A stretch of 64,000 bases of DNA from JANXYW01 sp031400455. GTDB lineage: Bacteria; Chloroflexota; Dehalococcoidia; DSTF01; JACRBR01. Both the position numbers and the translations under genes were made by a program. The notes beneath the pieces were generated by a model, which was given only the letters and a program-made list of their open reading frames with translations, had not been told where the DNA came from and made no database searches. The DNA lies in NCBI GenBank assembly GCA_031400455.1, contig JANNPX010000010.1, positions 1-64,000 on the forward strand. Reading direction: 5' to 3'. Positions 26,183 to 35,048 of this stretch are shown here, piece after piece. Numbering within the stretch: position 1 is the first letter of the stretch; each line of letters starts with the position of its first letter.

Positions 26183-26635
26183 ATGCCACTTATCGAAGGC
26201 GAGTACGAACCGAGCACCATGGGCTGGGTGCGCAACCAGGTTGAGACGTATGAGCGCACGGGCGGCCGCGAAGCCAATACGCTGCTGGACACTGGCCTGC
26301 CGATCATCATCGTGACGACGCGGGGGAACAAGAGCGGCAAGGTGCGCAAGACGCCGCTGATGCGCGTCGAGCACGGCGGCGAGTACGCGCTGGTGGCTTC
26401 GATGGGTGGCGCGCCCAAGCACCCGGTCTGGTACTGGAACCTCAAGTCGGATCCTGCTGCCGTGACGATCCAGGACGGGCCGGAGCCGTTCCTCGCCGAA
26501 GTGCGCGAGCTGGACGGCGACGAGAAAGCGCTCTGGTGGGAACGAGCAGTAGCCGCCTTCCCGCCCTACGCCGAGTACCAGCAACGCGCCGAGCGTATCA
26601 TCCCCGTCTTCGTCGCGCGCCGACGCGACGTGTAG
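26183..26635 (+). CDS. deazaflavin (F420)-dependent nitroreductase family protein
   Basis: A 150-residue split-barrel protein of the DDN/FDOR-A family. Recognisable pieces are TGLPIIIVTTRGNKSGKVRKTPLM, i.e. the K-x-R-x-x-P cofactor-phosphate region in parts, GGAPKHPVWYWNL near residue 73, and a late Tyr-rich segment. Members use reduced F420 to reduce quinones, nitroaromatics or enones. Its presence implies that the organism makes F420. SD GAGCAAGCG is weak, but the ATG gives the expected N-terminus. Confidence 0.85.
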   Translation: MPLIEGEYEPSTMGWVRNQVETYERTGGREANTLLDTGLPIIIVTTRGNKSGKVRKTPLMRVEHGGEYALVASMGGAPKHPVWYWNLKSDPAAVTIQDGPEPFLAEVRELDGDEKALWWERAVAAFPPYAEYQQRAERIIPVFVARRRDV

Positions 26636-26749
26636 GTTCCGTCGCGGGCCAGATGGCGGATGGTCGAAGGGGACCATGCGCCGTTCTGCCACGCTCCCGC
26701 GCGTCTGCTGAATTTGGGCAGCAAACTTGCAAGCAAGTACACTTCCGGC

Positions 26750-27400
26750 GTGAACGGCGTCCACGATCTCGGCGGGATGCACGGGTTCGGGCCGGTCGAG
26801 CGATCGCCGGACCCGCCTACGCTCGTCCGCTGGGAATCGATCGTCAGAGCGATCCAGTTAGATACTCGGGCCGCCGGCGTGATGAACGTCGATGAGTTCC
26901 GCTACGGGATCGAGCGGATGGACCCGGTGCACTACCTCTCATCGCCATACTTCGAGCACTGGCTCGACGGCATCTCTCGCGTGCTGGTCGAAAAGGGTCG
27001 CATCACCGAAGCGGAGCTGGAGGCGCGCGCCGCCAGCCTCGTTGCTGAAACGGAACCGCCAACGGCGGCTAGGGCGGCGTTCAAGGCCGTCCCACCCGCC
27101 GGCTTTCGCAGAGACGTCGCGTGGGCGCCACAGCGCCACGTCGGCGATCGCGTGCGCACGAGCACTGCCTCGCCCGTCGGGCACACCCGCATGGCCCGCT
27201 ACGCTCGCGGTAAGCTCGGCACCGTTCACGCCAGGCATGGCGCATACGTCTTCCCTGATTCGTCCGCGCACGGCCTGGGCGACGATCCGCAGCACCTGTA
27301 CAGCGTCCGGTTCGCGGCGGCGGAGCTCTGGGGCGAATCGGCGGAGGCGGGGACGTCGGTGTACATCGACCTGTGGGAGCCGTACCTGCAAACCGCGTGA
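26750..27400 (+). CDS. nthB: nitrile hydratase subunit beta
   Basis: A 216-residue beta subunit. It begins with the family hallmark NGVHDLGGMHGFGPV, has the helical mid-section (FRYGIERMDPVHYL) and ends in the SH3-like barrel (HTRMARYARGKLG...VYIDLWEPYL). GTG at 26750 gives the usual N-terminus; longer reading upstream adds non-family residues. Beta precedes alpha, the order typical of cobalt-type enzymes. With the alpha subunit it hydrates nitriles to amides in the cytoplasm. Confidence 0.88.
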   Translation: MNGVHDLGGMHGFGPVERSPDPPTLVRWESIVRAIQLDTRAAGVMNVDEFRYGIERMDPVHYLSSPYFEHWLDGISRVLVEKGRITEAELEARAASLVAETEPPTAARAAFKAVPPAGFRRDVAWAPQRHVGDRVRTSTASPVGHTRMARYARGKLGTVHARHGAYVFPDSSAHGLGDDPQHLYSVRFAAAELWGESAEAGTSVYIDLWEPYLQTA

Positions 27401-27411
27401 GGTGATCGGCG

Positions 27412-28011
27412 ATGGCCAAGTACCACCCAAACGTTGAGGACTACGTGGTGTCGCGAGTCCGCGCGCTCGAATCGCTGCTGCTGGAGAAAGGCCTTCTCCG
27501 AACGGAGACCGTCGACGACGTGATCGCCCGCTTCGAGAAGGACGTCGGACCGTTGGTCGGTGCGCGGATGGTCGCTCGAGCGTGGCTTGACCCGCGGTAC
27601 CGGGAACTACTGCTGAGCGACGCCGGAACAGCGGTAACCCATTTCGGCCTCCCCGCGTACGGCGAACTGAGAGTCGTGGAAGACACCGAGGATGTGCACA
27701 ATCTCGTCGTGTGCACGCTGTGTTCCTGCTACCCGTGGCCCGTGATGGGCCTGCCGCCGGTCTGGTACAAGATGCCGCCCTATCGATCACGGGCTGTGCT
27801 GGAACCGCGAAAACTGCTCGGCGAGATGGGCTGGGAGATTCCGGAGCCGCGCGAGATCCGCGTTTGGGATAGCAGCGCCGAGTTGCGGTACATGGTGCTA
27901 CCGTTGCCGCCGCCGGGCGCTGCGGATATGTCGGAGGACGCGCTCGCCGGGTGCATCACGCGCGACGCGCTGATCGGTGTCGAGCCCGTGCGTTTGCCGG
28001 GCGCGAAATGA
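27412..28011 (+). CDS. nthA: cobalt-type nitrile hydratase subunit alpha
   Basis: A 199-residue alpha subunit. The metal site VCTLCSCYPWP has C101, C104 and C106; Thr at the second claw position and the Tyr-Pro-Trp ending are the pattern of Co(III) enzymes, whereas iron types have Ser. The second and third cysteines should be oxidised to sulfinic and sulfenic acid. It follows the beta gene by 11 bases and overlaps its maturation protein by ATGA. Confidence 0.93.
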   Translation: MAKYHPNVEDYVVSRVRALESLLLEKGLLRTETVDDVIARFEKDVGPLVGARMVARAWLDPRYRELLLSDAGTAVTHFGLPAYGELRVVEDTEDVHNLVVCTLCSCYPWPVMGLPPVWYKMPPYRSRAVLEPRKLLGEMGWEIPEPREIRVWDSSAELRYMVLPLPPPGAADMSEDALAGCITRDALIGVEPVRLPGAK

Positions 28012-28904
28012 CCGCGTACCGCCCGAACCGGAACCTCGTGCAGCGCCACACGGACGGTAAGCTGATCAACGTTGCGCGGGCGCGCGGCAGCCTCTTCTTC
28101 TGCAGCGAGGCGTGCTGCTGCGGCCGAACGGATCTCGGGAATGCGCCCGTGCCCGCCGAGCTGTATCACGACGAGTGGATGCGACGCCGCCTGCGCAACT
28201 ACATCCATCTCACGGCGGGCGGTTGCCTCGGCCCTTGCGCGCTGGCAAACGTCGCGCTGCTCGTGCTCGACGGGCGCGCGCTCTGGTTCCACTCGATGAA
28301 CAATGCAGCGATCGTGAGCTCGCTTTTCGACTTCCTCGAGGCAGGGCTCGATTCCGGGCGGTTCGACGCGCCTCAAGGGATCCTGGCCGACCATCTATTC
28401 ACCGCGAGCACGTGGGAACCGAGGCCCGACGGCGCGAGCGTCGACGACCTGCGCGCATGGCGTGGCCGCGCGAACCGCCCCGACGCCACACCCGCGTGCG
28501 AGCTCCCGCCCGATGCCCTTGGCGGCATGTACGACGCGACGTGTCCGGCGCCCGCCACGTCCGGCGCGGGCTCATCCGTCGAACAAGCAGTGGCCGCGAT
28601 GACCGGTTCGCCAGCGCTTCCCCGCAGCAACGGCGAACTCGTCTTCGCGGAGCCTTGGCATAGCCGCGCGTTCGGCATGGCCGTCGCCCTCCACGAGCAG
28701 GGCTGTTTCGAGTGGGATCAGTTTCGCGCGAGACTGATCGCCCGTATCGCGGAGGCCGAGCAGGGTCCGGCGCCGTTCGAGTACTACCGCTGCTGGCTCG
28801 CCGCGCTTGAAGACACGCTGGATGTCACGGGCCTGTTAGCTGAGGGTGAGACGCGGGAGCGCGCGTACGAGTTCGAGTTTGGCGAGCGCCAGGACGTGTA
28901 CTAG
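28008..28904 (+). CDS. [2Fe-2S] thioredoxin-like domain fused to nitrile hydratase accessory domain
   Basis: A 298-residue two-part protein. The N-terminal ~110 residues have C32, C36-C37-C38 and C73-x3-C77 (GGCLGPCA), fitting a thioredoxin-like [2Fe-2S] ferredoxin. The C-terminal ~110 residues (from about 188: EQAVAAMTG, FAEPWHSRAFGMAV, YYRCWLAALE) match the small nitrile hydratase accessory protein that loads cobalt by subunit exchange. It is coupled to nthA. Metal loading and oxidation of the claw cysteines is my inference; the electron-transfer part may help that step. Confidence 0.8.
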   Translation: MTAYRPNRNLVQRHTDGKLINVARARGSLFFCSEACCCGRTDLGNAPVPAELYHDEWMRRRLRNYIHLTAGGCLGPCALANVALLVLDGRALWFHSMNNAAIVSSLFDFLEAGLDSGRFDAPQGILADHLFTASTWEPRPDGASVDDLRAWRGRANRPDATPACELPPDALGGMYDATCPAPATSGAGSSVEQAVAAMTGSPALPRSNGELVFAEPWHSRAFGMAVALHEQGCFEWDQFRARLIARIAEAEQGPAPFEYYRCWLAALEDTLDVTGLLAEGETRERAYEFEFGERQDVY

Positions 28905-28920
28905 GCGTACACGCCAAGAG

Positions 28921-28971
28921 AAGTGCGCCGACCTGTTCCGCTGGGCGGAGGAGCACGACGCGCGGTGGTAG
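28921..28971 (+). pseudogene. possible short gene end fragment
   Basis: In the 158-base gap behind the accessory gene, 16 codons read KCADLFRWAEEHDARW before a TAG, which looks protein-like. No start or longer frame supports a gene. It may be a decayed 3' end, or chance. Confidence 0.2.
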
Positions 28972-29062
28972 CGCGGTGGTCGACTGTTGTGCGCGGCCTG
29001 GAGTTCTTCCCATTCATCCGCGGCGCAAGCGGAACTGAAGCTCCTCCGCTACGAGAACCCTG

Positions 29063-30673
29063 GTGGCTCTATGCTCACGCTGCATGGATTCGAGGGAGTT
29101 CCCTGAGCCGCGGAGCGGCGATTCGCGTAATACTTATCGAGACAGACGCGCGACCTCCACGGATCGGAGACTCACCATCAAGCCCATTGTCACGCACACA
29201 CGTTCCTACGAACCGCTTTCGGCGCAGGACGCGTCTTTTCTCGCCTTCGAGCACGACGGCACCTACATGCATGTCGGGGTGGTGGCCATCTTCGAGGGAA
29301 CGTCGTTCCGGTCGCGTGACGGCGCGCTCGATTTCGAGAAGCTCGAGCGGTACGTGCTGGCGCGGCTCACCGGGTGGCAGCGGACGCGACAGAAGCTCGC
29401 GCGCACGCCGCTGTTCCGGCGGCCGGTCTGGATCGACGACCGCGACTTCCGGCCCGAGCAGCACCTTCGGCGCGTCACCCTTCCCGCTGGTGGCGGCGAG
29501 CAGGCGCTGAAGGACGTTGCGAGCGACCTCTTCTCGCACGCGCTCGAACGCTCGAAGCCGCTGTGGGAAGCTGTGCTGGTCGATGGGCTGGACGACGGCA
29601 CGTTCGCCATCGTGTTCAAGACGCATCACGCCATGATCGACGGGATCGCAGGGATGGACTTCATTTCCGCGCTGTTGACGGCGGAAACGACGCCGGCGTT
29701 CGACGACGCGCCGCTGCACCGTGCCGCGACGCCGCCCGGTCGCCTGCGGCTGCTGCTCGACGACGCGACGCACTACGCTTCGGCGCCGCTCAAGCTGATC
29801 AACGGATTGCGCATTCTCGCGACGGACGGCGAGGCTCGCACGGAGTTTCGCGATCGGGCGTACGCGCTGGTGCACCTGATATTCAACGGCGTGGTCGGCA
29901 CGTCGGAGAACCCGCTGAGCCGCGATCCGTTGCCGAACAGGACGCTGGATTGGGCGTCGGCTGACGCTTCCGATGAGCGTGCGATCCGCTCGCGCATCGG
30001 GGGCACACGAGACGATGTGACGCTCGCCGCGACGACGGGCGCCGTGCGCGGATTCCTCCGGCGGCGCGGCCTGCGGTTGACACAGCGGCTGCACATCCGC
30101 GCGATGGTGCCCGTGAACCTCCGCACACGGGCGGAACGCGGCAACGACGGGAACCGCGTCTCGACGCTGATCGTCAACCTGCCGGTACACGAGTCGGACG
30201 CCCGCCTGCAGCTTGCCCGCATCAGCGAACACGTCGGCCAGCTCAAGCAGGTGAAGCAAGGGCTGGGCGGCGACGTGCTGGCGCAGATGGACCAGTGGAC
30301 AGGCACGGCGGCGCAGTCGTTCGGGATGTGGCTTGCGAAGGTGCGGCGCGCGTACAACCTATGCGTCACGACGATCCCGGGATCGCCGACGACGCTGTAC
30401 GCGCTGGAATCGAAGATGATCGCGCTCTATCCGATGGCGCCGGTGTTCCACCGGCACCTCTTCAACGTCGCGGCGCTGACGTACGCGGGCAAGCTGCACT
30501 GGGGCGTACACTACGCCGGCGAAGACGCCGACGCTGCGGCCGAGTTCGTCGCTGATCTGCGGGAGTCGTTCGCGGGGCTGGTATTTGCGGCCGCTGCTGC
30601 GCCGCCGCGCATCCGCGTCGTGCAGCCGGAGATGGCGGACGACGAGCTTCCTCTGACGGTCGCTGCGGACTGA
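29063..30673 (+). CDS. wax ester synthase/diacylglycerol acyltransferase (WS/DGAT) family
   Basis: Up to 536 residues. The acyl-CoA condensation-domain motif HHxxxDG is present (THHAMIDGIAG, about residue 190), with the second domain features PVNLRT and the DUF1298 end (NLCVTTIPGSPTTLYAL...MAPVF). It would make wax esters or triacylglycerols from acyl-CoA at the membrane. The start is uncertain: family-like sequence begins near YEPLSAQDASFL (about residue 50), and no clear Shine-Dalgarno favours GTG 29063 over ATG 29084 or a later rare codon. Confidence 0.88.
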   Translation: MALCSRCMDSREFPEPRSGDSRNTYRDRRATSTDRRLTIKPIVTHTRSYEPLSAQDASFLAFEHDGTYMHVGVVAIFEGTSFRSRDGALDFEKLERYVLARLTGWQRTRQKLARTPLFRRPVWIDDRDFRPEQHLRRVTLPAGGGEQALKDVASDLFSHALERSKPLWEAVLVDGLDDGTFAIVFKTHHAMIDGIAGMDFISALLTAETTPAFDDAPLHRAATPPGRLRLLLDDATHYASAPLKLINGLRILATDGEARTEFRDRAYALVHLIFNGVVGTSENPLSRDPLPNRTLDWASADASDERAIRSRIGGTRDDVTLAATTGAVRGFLRRRGLRLTQRLHIRAMVPVNLRTRAERGNDGNRVSTLIVNLPVHESDARLQLARISEHVGQLKQVKQGLGGDVLAQMDQWTGTAAQSFGMWLAKVRRAYNLCVTTIPGSPTTLYALESKMIALYPMAPVFHRHLFNVAALTYAGKLHWGVHYAGEDADAAAEFVADLRESFAGLVFAAAAAPPRIRVVQPEMADDELPLTVAAD

Positions 30674-30682
30674 CGTTCCGCC

Positions 30683-30712
30683 ATTAACCACGAAGGACAC
30701 GAAGGGCCACTA
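30683..30712. repeat. CACGAAGG-type intergenic repeat
   Basis: Tandem near-repeats of CACGAAGGA/CACGAAGGG in the gap between two convergent genes. The same words occur at 51416-51445 and 52441-52470. Confidence 0.5.
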
Positions 30713-30753
30713 AGGTTCGGGGGTAACTTGAGCTGGCCCCGTTCGAGTCGGCG

Positions 30754-31230
30754 TTACCTCGATAGGGTGGCGCGGGATGAGTGCTCCGGAACCCCCCGTG
30801 CGTTCTTTCGCCAACCGACGGCAAGTGGGAGCGCAAACGTCAAAGCGTAATACAGATACACGTCAAGTTTGTAATAGCCGTCTGCCGGTTCGAACAGTCT
30901 GACGAGGAAGACGTAGTCAAAGGCGATCGCGATCAACGTCCATGCGACAGACAGCGCCAAGAGGTATCGAAACGAGTCAGCGCGCACCTTCCGTAACAGC
31001 ACCCAGAGCGTGACGGCGATACCAACGGGCATGATCACCCACCCGATCGCGGAGGTCGGTACTACGGGAAAGAGCACAATGCCCAGAACGTAGCCGATGA
31101 GCCAGAGTGCGACGCCCCAACCCAGCCCATCTCTGAGTACCTGTCTGCTCACGGGTATCACCGCCATCCAGTTAGCAGCGCGGGCCGGAATCATCCCGTC
31201 TCGCAGGCAGCATACTCCCGCGGAGTGCAT
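30754..31230 (-). CDS. four-helix small membrane protein
   Basis: Up to 158 residues with four hydrophobic helices (GWGVALWLIGYVLGIVLF, IGWVIMPVGIAVTLWVLL, YLLALSVAWTLIAIAFDYVFL and YYALTFALPLAVGW, each seen as one segment). Acidic residues sit between the third and fourth. The likely start is one of the internal Met codons (31194 or 31167), since the first dozen residues are not membrane-like. No family recognised. Confidence 0.6.
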   Translation of the reverse strand: MHSAGVCCLRDGMIPARAANWMAVIPVSRQVLRDGLGWGVALWLIGYVLGIVLFPVVPTSAIGWVIMPVGIAVTLWVLLRKVRADSFRYLLALSVAWTLIAIAFDYVFLVRLFEPADGYYKLDVYLYYALTFALPLAVGWRKNARGVPEHSSRATLSR

Positions 31231-31324
31231 GCGCCGACGGCCATTCGGGTCGTGCTGCCGGTGCCGAACGACTCAAGCCGCCCGCGGGTTGACGACCACC
31301 ACGTACGGAAGCCGTCTATCAACG

Positions 31325-31942
31325 TCAGCCGTCGGCGTGCGATTCGAGGACGACGGCGTTGTCGACTTCGCGGGCGGCGGCGCCGAGGAGTTCGGTTTTC
31401 CTCGATGCGTCGGGTTCGGTGGCGGCGAGAGATTGGTAGATGGCGGCACCGCCGCGCTCGAGCTGCGCCAGCAGCGCCTTCTGCTCGTCTGGCGTCTTGC
31501 CTTCGAAGAGCGCGGCGATCGCTTGCTGTGGCGACTGCTTCGGTTCGAGCACGATCTGCGTCTGCGTGACGAGCGCCATCAGGCGGCCGTCTGGCGCGGT
31601 GACGCGTGTCTGCCACACCATGGTGCGCTTCCCGCGATGCAGGGCGACGCACTCGCCGCGCACGGTGTCGCCGACGCGCCCTGGCGAGAAGAAGTTGGTC
31701 TTGGACTCGATGGTCGTGGTGCCGGCGCCCTTCGTCAGGTTGAGGCCCGTCGCGGTGCCGCCAAGCTCGTCGGCGAAGGCCATGATGGCGCCGCCGTGCA
31801 TGATGCCGGGGACGGTACACATTTCGTCGCGCACGGTCAGCTCTGCCAGCAGTCGCTGCGGGGCGGCTTCGACGTAGCGGACGCCAAGCATGCCGCCGAA
31901 CAGGCCCTTGCTGCGCGACTGTAGGGTTTCGATGAGTTCCAT
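31325..31942 (-). CDS. hotdog-fold thioesterase (PaaI/YdiI-like) with C-terminal extension
   Basis: A 205-residue protein. Residues 1-130 form the hotdog fold with the motif GIMHGGAIMAFADELGG (about 47-63), where Asp/Glu on the central helix is catalytic, and the TNFFSPGRVGD strand. It hydrolyses acyl-CoA thioesters in the cytoplasm. An extra ~70 residues follow (QQAIAALFEGKTPDEQKALL...), helical and without known role. The ATG at 31942 has GAAGGA before it. Confidence 0.82.
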   Translation of the reverse strand: MELIETLQSRSKGLFGGMLGVRYVEAAPQRLLAELTVRDEMCTVPGIMHGGAIMAFADELGGTATGLNLTKGAGTTTIESKTNFFSPGRVGDTVRGECVALHRGKRTMVWQTRVTAPDGRLMALVTQTQIVLEPKQSPQQAIAALFEGKTPDEQKALLAQLERGGAAIYQSLAATEPDASRKTELLGAAAREVDNAVVLESHADG

Positions 31943-32139
31943 GACTGTGTTCCTTCGTGTTCGGGCGGCGCGGGCTGAACGTCCGCGCTCCGCAGTTCGC
32001 ACGACGCCATCATGGTCGGCGCTGACGATGCGGGCGGCAAGTGCCACTGATGGATGGGAGTGCGGTGCCACGCGCGTCGCGGCTGGTTCGAGTCTGATCT
32101 ACGCTTCTCGCACCGGGCTGACGAATGAGGAGGCACTTC

Positions 32140-32670
32140 ATGGACCGCACGCAGATCGAGATCAAGCTGAACAAGGATCGGGCGTGGCTGCTCGCGACGG
32201 TTGCGGCGTTGTCGGCGCACGATCTGCAGCGAGGCGCGACGGCGAGCGAGCACGACCCCGGCATGATGTGGAGCGCGAAGGATCACCTCGCGCATTTGGC
32301 AGGCATCGAGAAGAACTTCGTCGCGATGATCCGCAAGCATCTGGCGGGCGATCCGAACCCCGTCGCGTTGCGGAGCAACCCCGACGGCACGGTGCGCACG
32401 ATGGAGCAGGTGATGGCGGTCGTGCACGAGATGACGGAGCGCTGGGTGGTAGAGCATCGCGACAAGTCGTTGAGCGAGGTTGTTGCGCTCGGGGAAGCGG
32501 CGCGCGCCGAGACGCTCGCGTTGATGGCGGAACTGACGGACGAGCAGCTTGCGGAGAAGCTGCCGGGAGCGCCGTGGTCGGACGGCACGATCGGCGGGGT
32601 GATCAGCGTGAACGCAGATCACGGTCGGATGCACTGGCAGTGGGCGAGCGAGGGGCTGGGGATCGGGTAG
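32140..32670 (+). CDS. DinB/YfiT-like four-helix metal-binding protein
   Basis: A 176-residue helical-bundle protein. MMWSAKDHLAHLAGIEKN provides the first conserved His, and a later HGRMHWQW supplies the other histidines of the typical three-His metal site. Members of this superfamily include thiol-dependent transferases such as mycothiol S-transferases. The ATG at 32140 is preceded by AGGAGG at 6 bases. Function in detail unknown. Confidence 0.72.
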   Translation: MDRTQIEIKLNKDRAWLLATVAALSAHDLQRGATASEHDPGMMWSAKDHLAHLAGIEKNFVAMIRKHLAGDPNPVALRSNPDGTVRTMEQVMAVVHEMTERWVVEHRDKSLSEVVALGEAARAETLALMAELTDEQLAEKLPGAPWSDGTIGGVISVNADHGRMHWQWASEGLGIG

Positions 32671-32777
32671 GTCGTCGGTTGTAGGGGCAGGCGGATTGAT
32701 GTCGCGCGCCGCCCACGAGCATCGAGCCCGATCGGGGAAGATGCTTCGCTTTGCTCTGCATGACAATGTGGGCGCGC

Positions 32778-33251
32778 TTAGCCGCCGGGCTGGGCGCCGG
32801 GGACTACGTCTTGAACCGTGATCTGGGTGGCGATGAGTTGATCGCCGCGGTCATTCAACTCACCTGATGCGACGATGCGGTCGGACGTGCGGATGTCCTT
32901 GAAGGCGATCTTGCCGCCGGTGGCTTTGCGGATCGTGGTGGTGGACTCCACGGCGATTTGCGTGACGGAGGCGCCGGAAAGGCGCTTGATCTCGATCACG
33001 TTGCCGCTGACGTTGACGGCGCCAACGATGCCGGCAACTTCGGCCTTGTCACCGGACGGCGATGCGCTCGCAGCCGGCTTCGTTGCGGCAGGGGTCGATG
33101 CCGCTGAAGTTGATGCGGACGTCGCTGCGGCCGATGCGCCGGCGGCCGGCGTGGCGGGCTTCGCCGTCGGATCGGGCTTGGCGTCATCGCCGCACGCGCC
33201 GGATGCGGCGAGCGCGATGAGGACGAGCGTTGTCGCGATGAGGTTTCGCAT
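32778..33251 (-). CDS. lipoprotein with DUF5666-like beta domain
   Basis: A 157-residue secreted protein. The signal peptide ends in a lipobox (ASGAC, cysteine 20), followed by an Ala/Pro/Ser/Thr-rich linker to about residue 70. A small beta-rich domain then has repeated strands (VAGIVGAVNVSGNVIEI, DIRTSDRIVASGEL) like DUF5666/OB-type domains. It is anchored at the outer face of the membrane. No partner gene is apparent. Confidence 0.7.
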   Translation of the reverse strand: MRNLIATTLVLIALAASGACGDDAKPDPTAKPATPAAGASAAATSASTSAASTPAATKPAASASPSGDKAEVAGIVGAVNVSGNVIEIKRLSGASVTQIAVESTTTIRKATGGKIAFKDIRTSDRIVASGELNDRGDQLIATQITVQDVVPGAQPGG

Positions 33252-33310
33252 CGAGCGGCAGCGTAGCGGAAATCGATCGCCGCTGCGAGGCGGACGGTCG
33301 ATGCTACGAG

Positions 33311-34210
33311 CTATGACTCCTCCGGACGGATCAGCATGACGGGCGCTTTGCCGTGGAGCATGCGGTCGGCGGTGCTGCCGAGAGCGGAGCGCAAGATGCC
33401 GGCGCGCGCGTGCGTCGCCATCACGACGAGGTCGATCGCCTGCTTCTCGACGACATCGAGCAGTCCGTCGGTGACCGCGCCACGCACCACGAATGCATCG
33501 ACGGGCGGCTTACCCTTGAAGTCTTCTTCGATACGCCGGAGGTATGCCTTCGCGCCGGACTCCAACTCGTCGTCGATCTGCGGGATGTAGGCGTCCGGCA
33601 GGCTGTACGGGTACGCCTGCACGGCCCATCGCACGCCGCGCACGAGGCTGACCTTTGCGCCGAGCGCGGTGGCCAACGATTTCGCGGCGGGCAGCGCCTC
33701 CTCGGCCTGCGCTGATCCATCGAGCGGCACCATCAGGTGCTTGATCGCGACGCCCTGTGTCGAGCGGGGACGCGCTTCCGGACCGACGGCGACGATCGGC
33801 ACGTGCGCCGAGTGGATGAGGCGCCCGGCGGTGCTGCCGTACACCCAGCGCCCCACGCCGGAGCGTCCGTGCGTTGCGATGACGAGCATGCGCGCGCCCG
33901 TTTCCTCGACGACCTTGAGGATTTCCGCTGACGCTTCACCGGCGCGGACGATGTCGCGCGTGCCCTGGATGTGGCTGTATCGCTCGCGGATGCCGTTGAG
34001 GTAGGTGGCGAAGTATTCGTTCGCGTGCTTCTCGATATCGACGGCGACGGCGGGGAGCGCGGTGCCGAGGGAGCTGTCGGTGCCTTCCCAGGCGGTGACG
34101 AGCACGAGATGCGTGCGTAACGCTTCGGCTAGCGCAGCCGCGTACGGTAGCGCGGTTTCAGCGAGCTCTGAGCCGTCCAACGGGACGACGATTGGACCTT
34201 GTTCGCGCAT
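33311..34210 (-). CDS. tandem universal stress protein (UspA) family protein
   Basis: A 299-residue protein with two Usp domains. Each starts with VPLDGSELAE or VPLDGSAQAE and has the ATP-binding motif G-x2-G-x9-G(S/T): THGRSGVGRWVYGSTAGRLI (about 114-133) and THARAGILRSALGSTADRML (about 265-284). Tandem UspA proteins often bind ATP and act in stress or dormancy signalling. Monocistronic, with an AGGAGGG Shine-Dalgarno. Confidence 0.9.
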   Translation of the reverse strand: MREQGPIVVPLDGSELAETALPYAAALAEALRTHLVLVTAWEGTDSSLGTALPAVAVDIEKHANEYFATYLNGIRERYSHIQGTRDIVRAGEASAEILKVVEETGARMLVIATHGRSGVGRWVYGSTAGRLIHSAHVPIVAVGPEARPRSTQGVAIKHLMVPLDGSAQAEEALPAAKSLATALGAKVSLVRGVRWAVQAYPYSLPDAYIPQIDDELESGAKAYLRRIEEDFKGKPPVDAFVVRGAVTDGLLDVVEKQAIDLVVMATHARAGILRSALGSTADRMLHGKAPVMLIRPEES

Positions 34211-34304
34211 GACCCCTCCTTCGAACTACCGGTAGTGTAGAACTTCCGGTGGCTTCAGCGGTGGACGAATGGCACGGCGGCGGCAGGCCGATCGGGCCTG
34301 CGCA

Positions 34305-34913
34305 TCACCGGAGGCGCAGCTTTTCGATGACCGTCCAGCCGGCCGGCACGGCCAGCGATGCCGCGACGAGCTTCGCAAGGTCGCCGGCGATGAAGGGCCA
34401 GAGGCCGTAGTCGAGCGTCGTCCTCCAGTTGATCGGGATGCCGACGACGGAGAACTGCTGGTGCAGCCAGATGAGGCCCGGAACGTAGATGACGGCGTTC
34501 GCGAGCAGCATCGGAAAGACGATGCCGCGGGAGCGGTCCCAGCCGCGCTCGGCGAACCAGCCGACGACGTAGGCAGCGAGGATGAAGCCGAAGATGTAGC
34601 CGCCGGATGCCGTCGCGATGGCGCTGATGCCGCCGAGGCCGTTCGAGAATACGGGCATGCCGGCGGCGCCTTCGGCGAGGTAGGCGATCATCGTCGCCGC
34701 GCCGAGGCGGCTGCCGTAGAGGGCGCCGATGAGCAGCACGGCGAACGTCTGGCCGGTGACGGGGACCGTGCTAAACGAGAACTGGTGACTGAACCGCGCG
34801 GATATCGCCATGAGTGCTGAACCGGCGGCGATGAGAATGATGTTGGTGACCCAGGACTCGGGGATGATGCGCGCCGACAGGGTGTTGCGGCGCAGGGTAG
34901 CTGCCTGCTGCAC
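34305..34913 (-). CDS. bioY: BioY biotin transporter substrate-binding component
   Basis: A 202-residue S-component of an ECF transporter with six TM helices. BioY hallmarks are FSTVPVTGQTFAVLLIGALYG (residues 47-67 in parts) and GGISAIATASGGYIFGF. It binds biotin for uptake with energising EcfA/EcfT subunits that are not in this window. It lies downstream of bioB on the same strand, with 135 bases and an inverted repeat between. Confidence 0.92.
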   Translation of the reverse strand: MQQAATLRRNTLSARIIPESWVTNIILIAAGSALMAISARFSHQFSFSTVPVTGQTFAVLLIGALYGSRLGAATMIAYLAEGAAGMPVFSNGLGGISAIATASGGYIFGFILAAYVVGWFAERGWDRSRGIVFPMLLANAVIYVPGLIWLHQQFSVVGIPINWRTTLDYGLWPFIAGDLAKLVAASLAVPAGWTVIEKLRLR

Positions 34914-34982
34914 GATGGTCCTCCGTTGTTGGTGACTGGTGACTGGTGGTTGCGAGCATGGTTGTAGATGTGGGCGCAGGTG

Positions 34983-35006
34983 GCAATAGTGCGATTGGAC
35001 TATTGC
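34983..35006. promoter_or_regulatory. 8-bp perfect inverted repeat between bioB and bioY
   Basis: GCAATAGT (34983-34990) and ACTATTGC (34999-35006) are exact reverse complements around an 8-base spacer, 70 bases upstream of the bioY start. There is no T-run, so it is more likely an operator for a biotin-responsive regulator than a terminator. Confidence 0.5.
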
Positions 35007-35048
35007 GCGGTTGGAGGTGGAGGTCAGAGGTCGGAGGAAGACGCAAGG

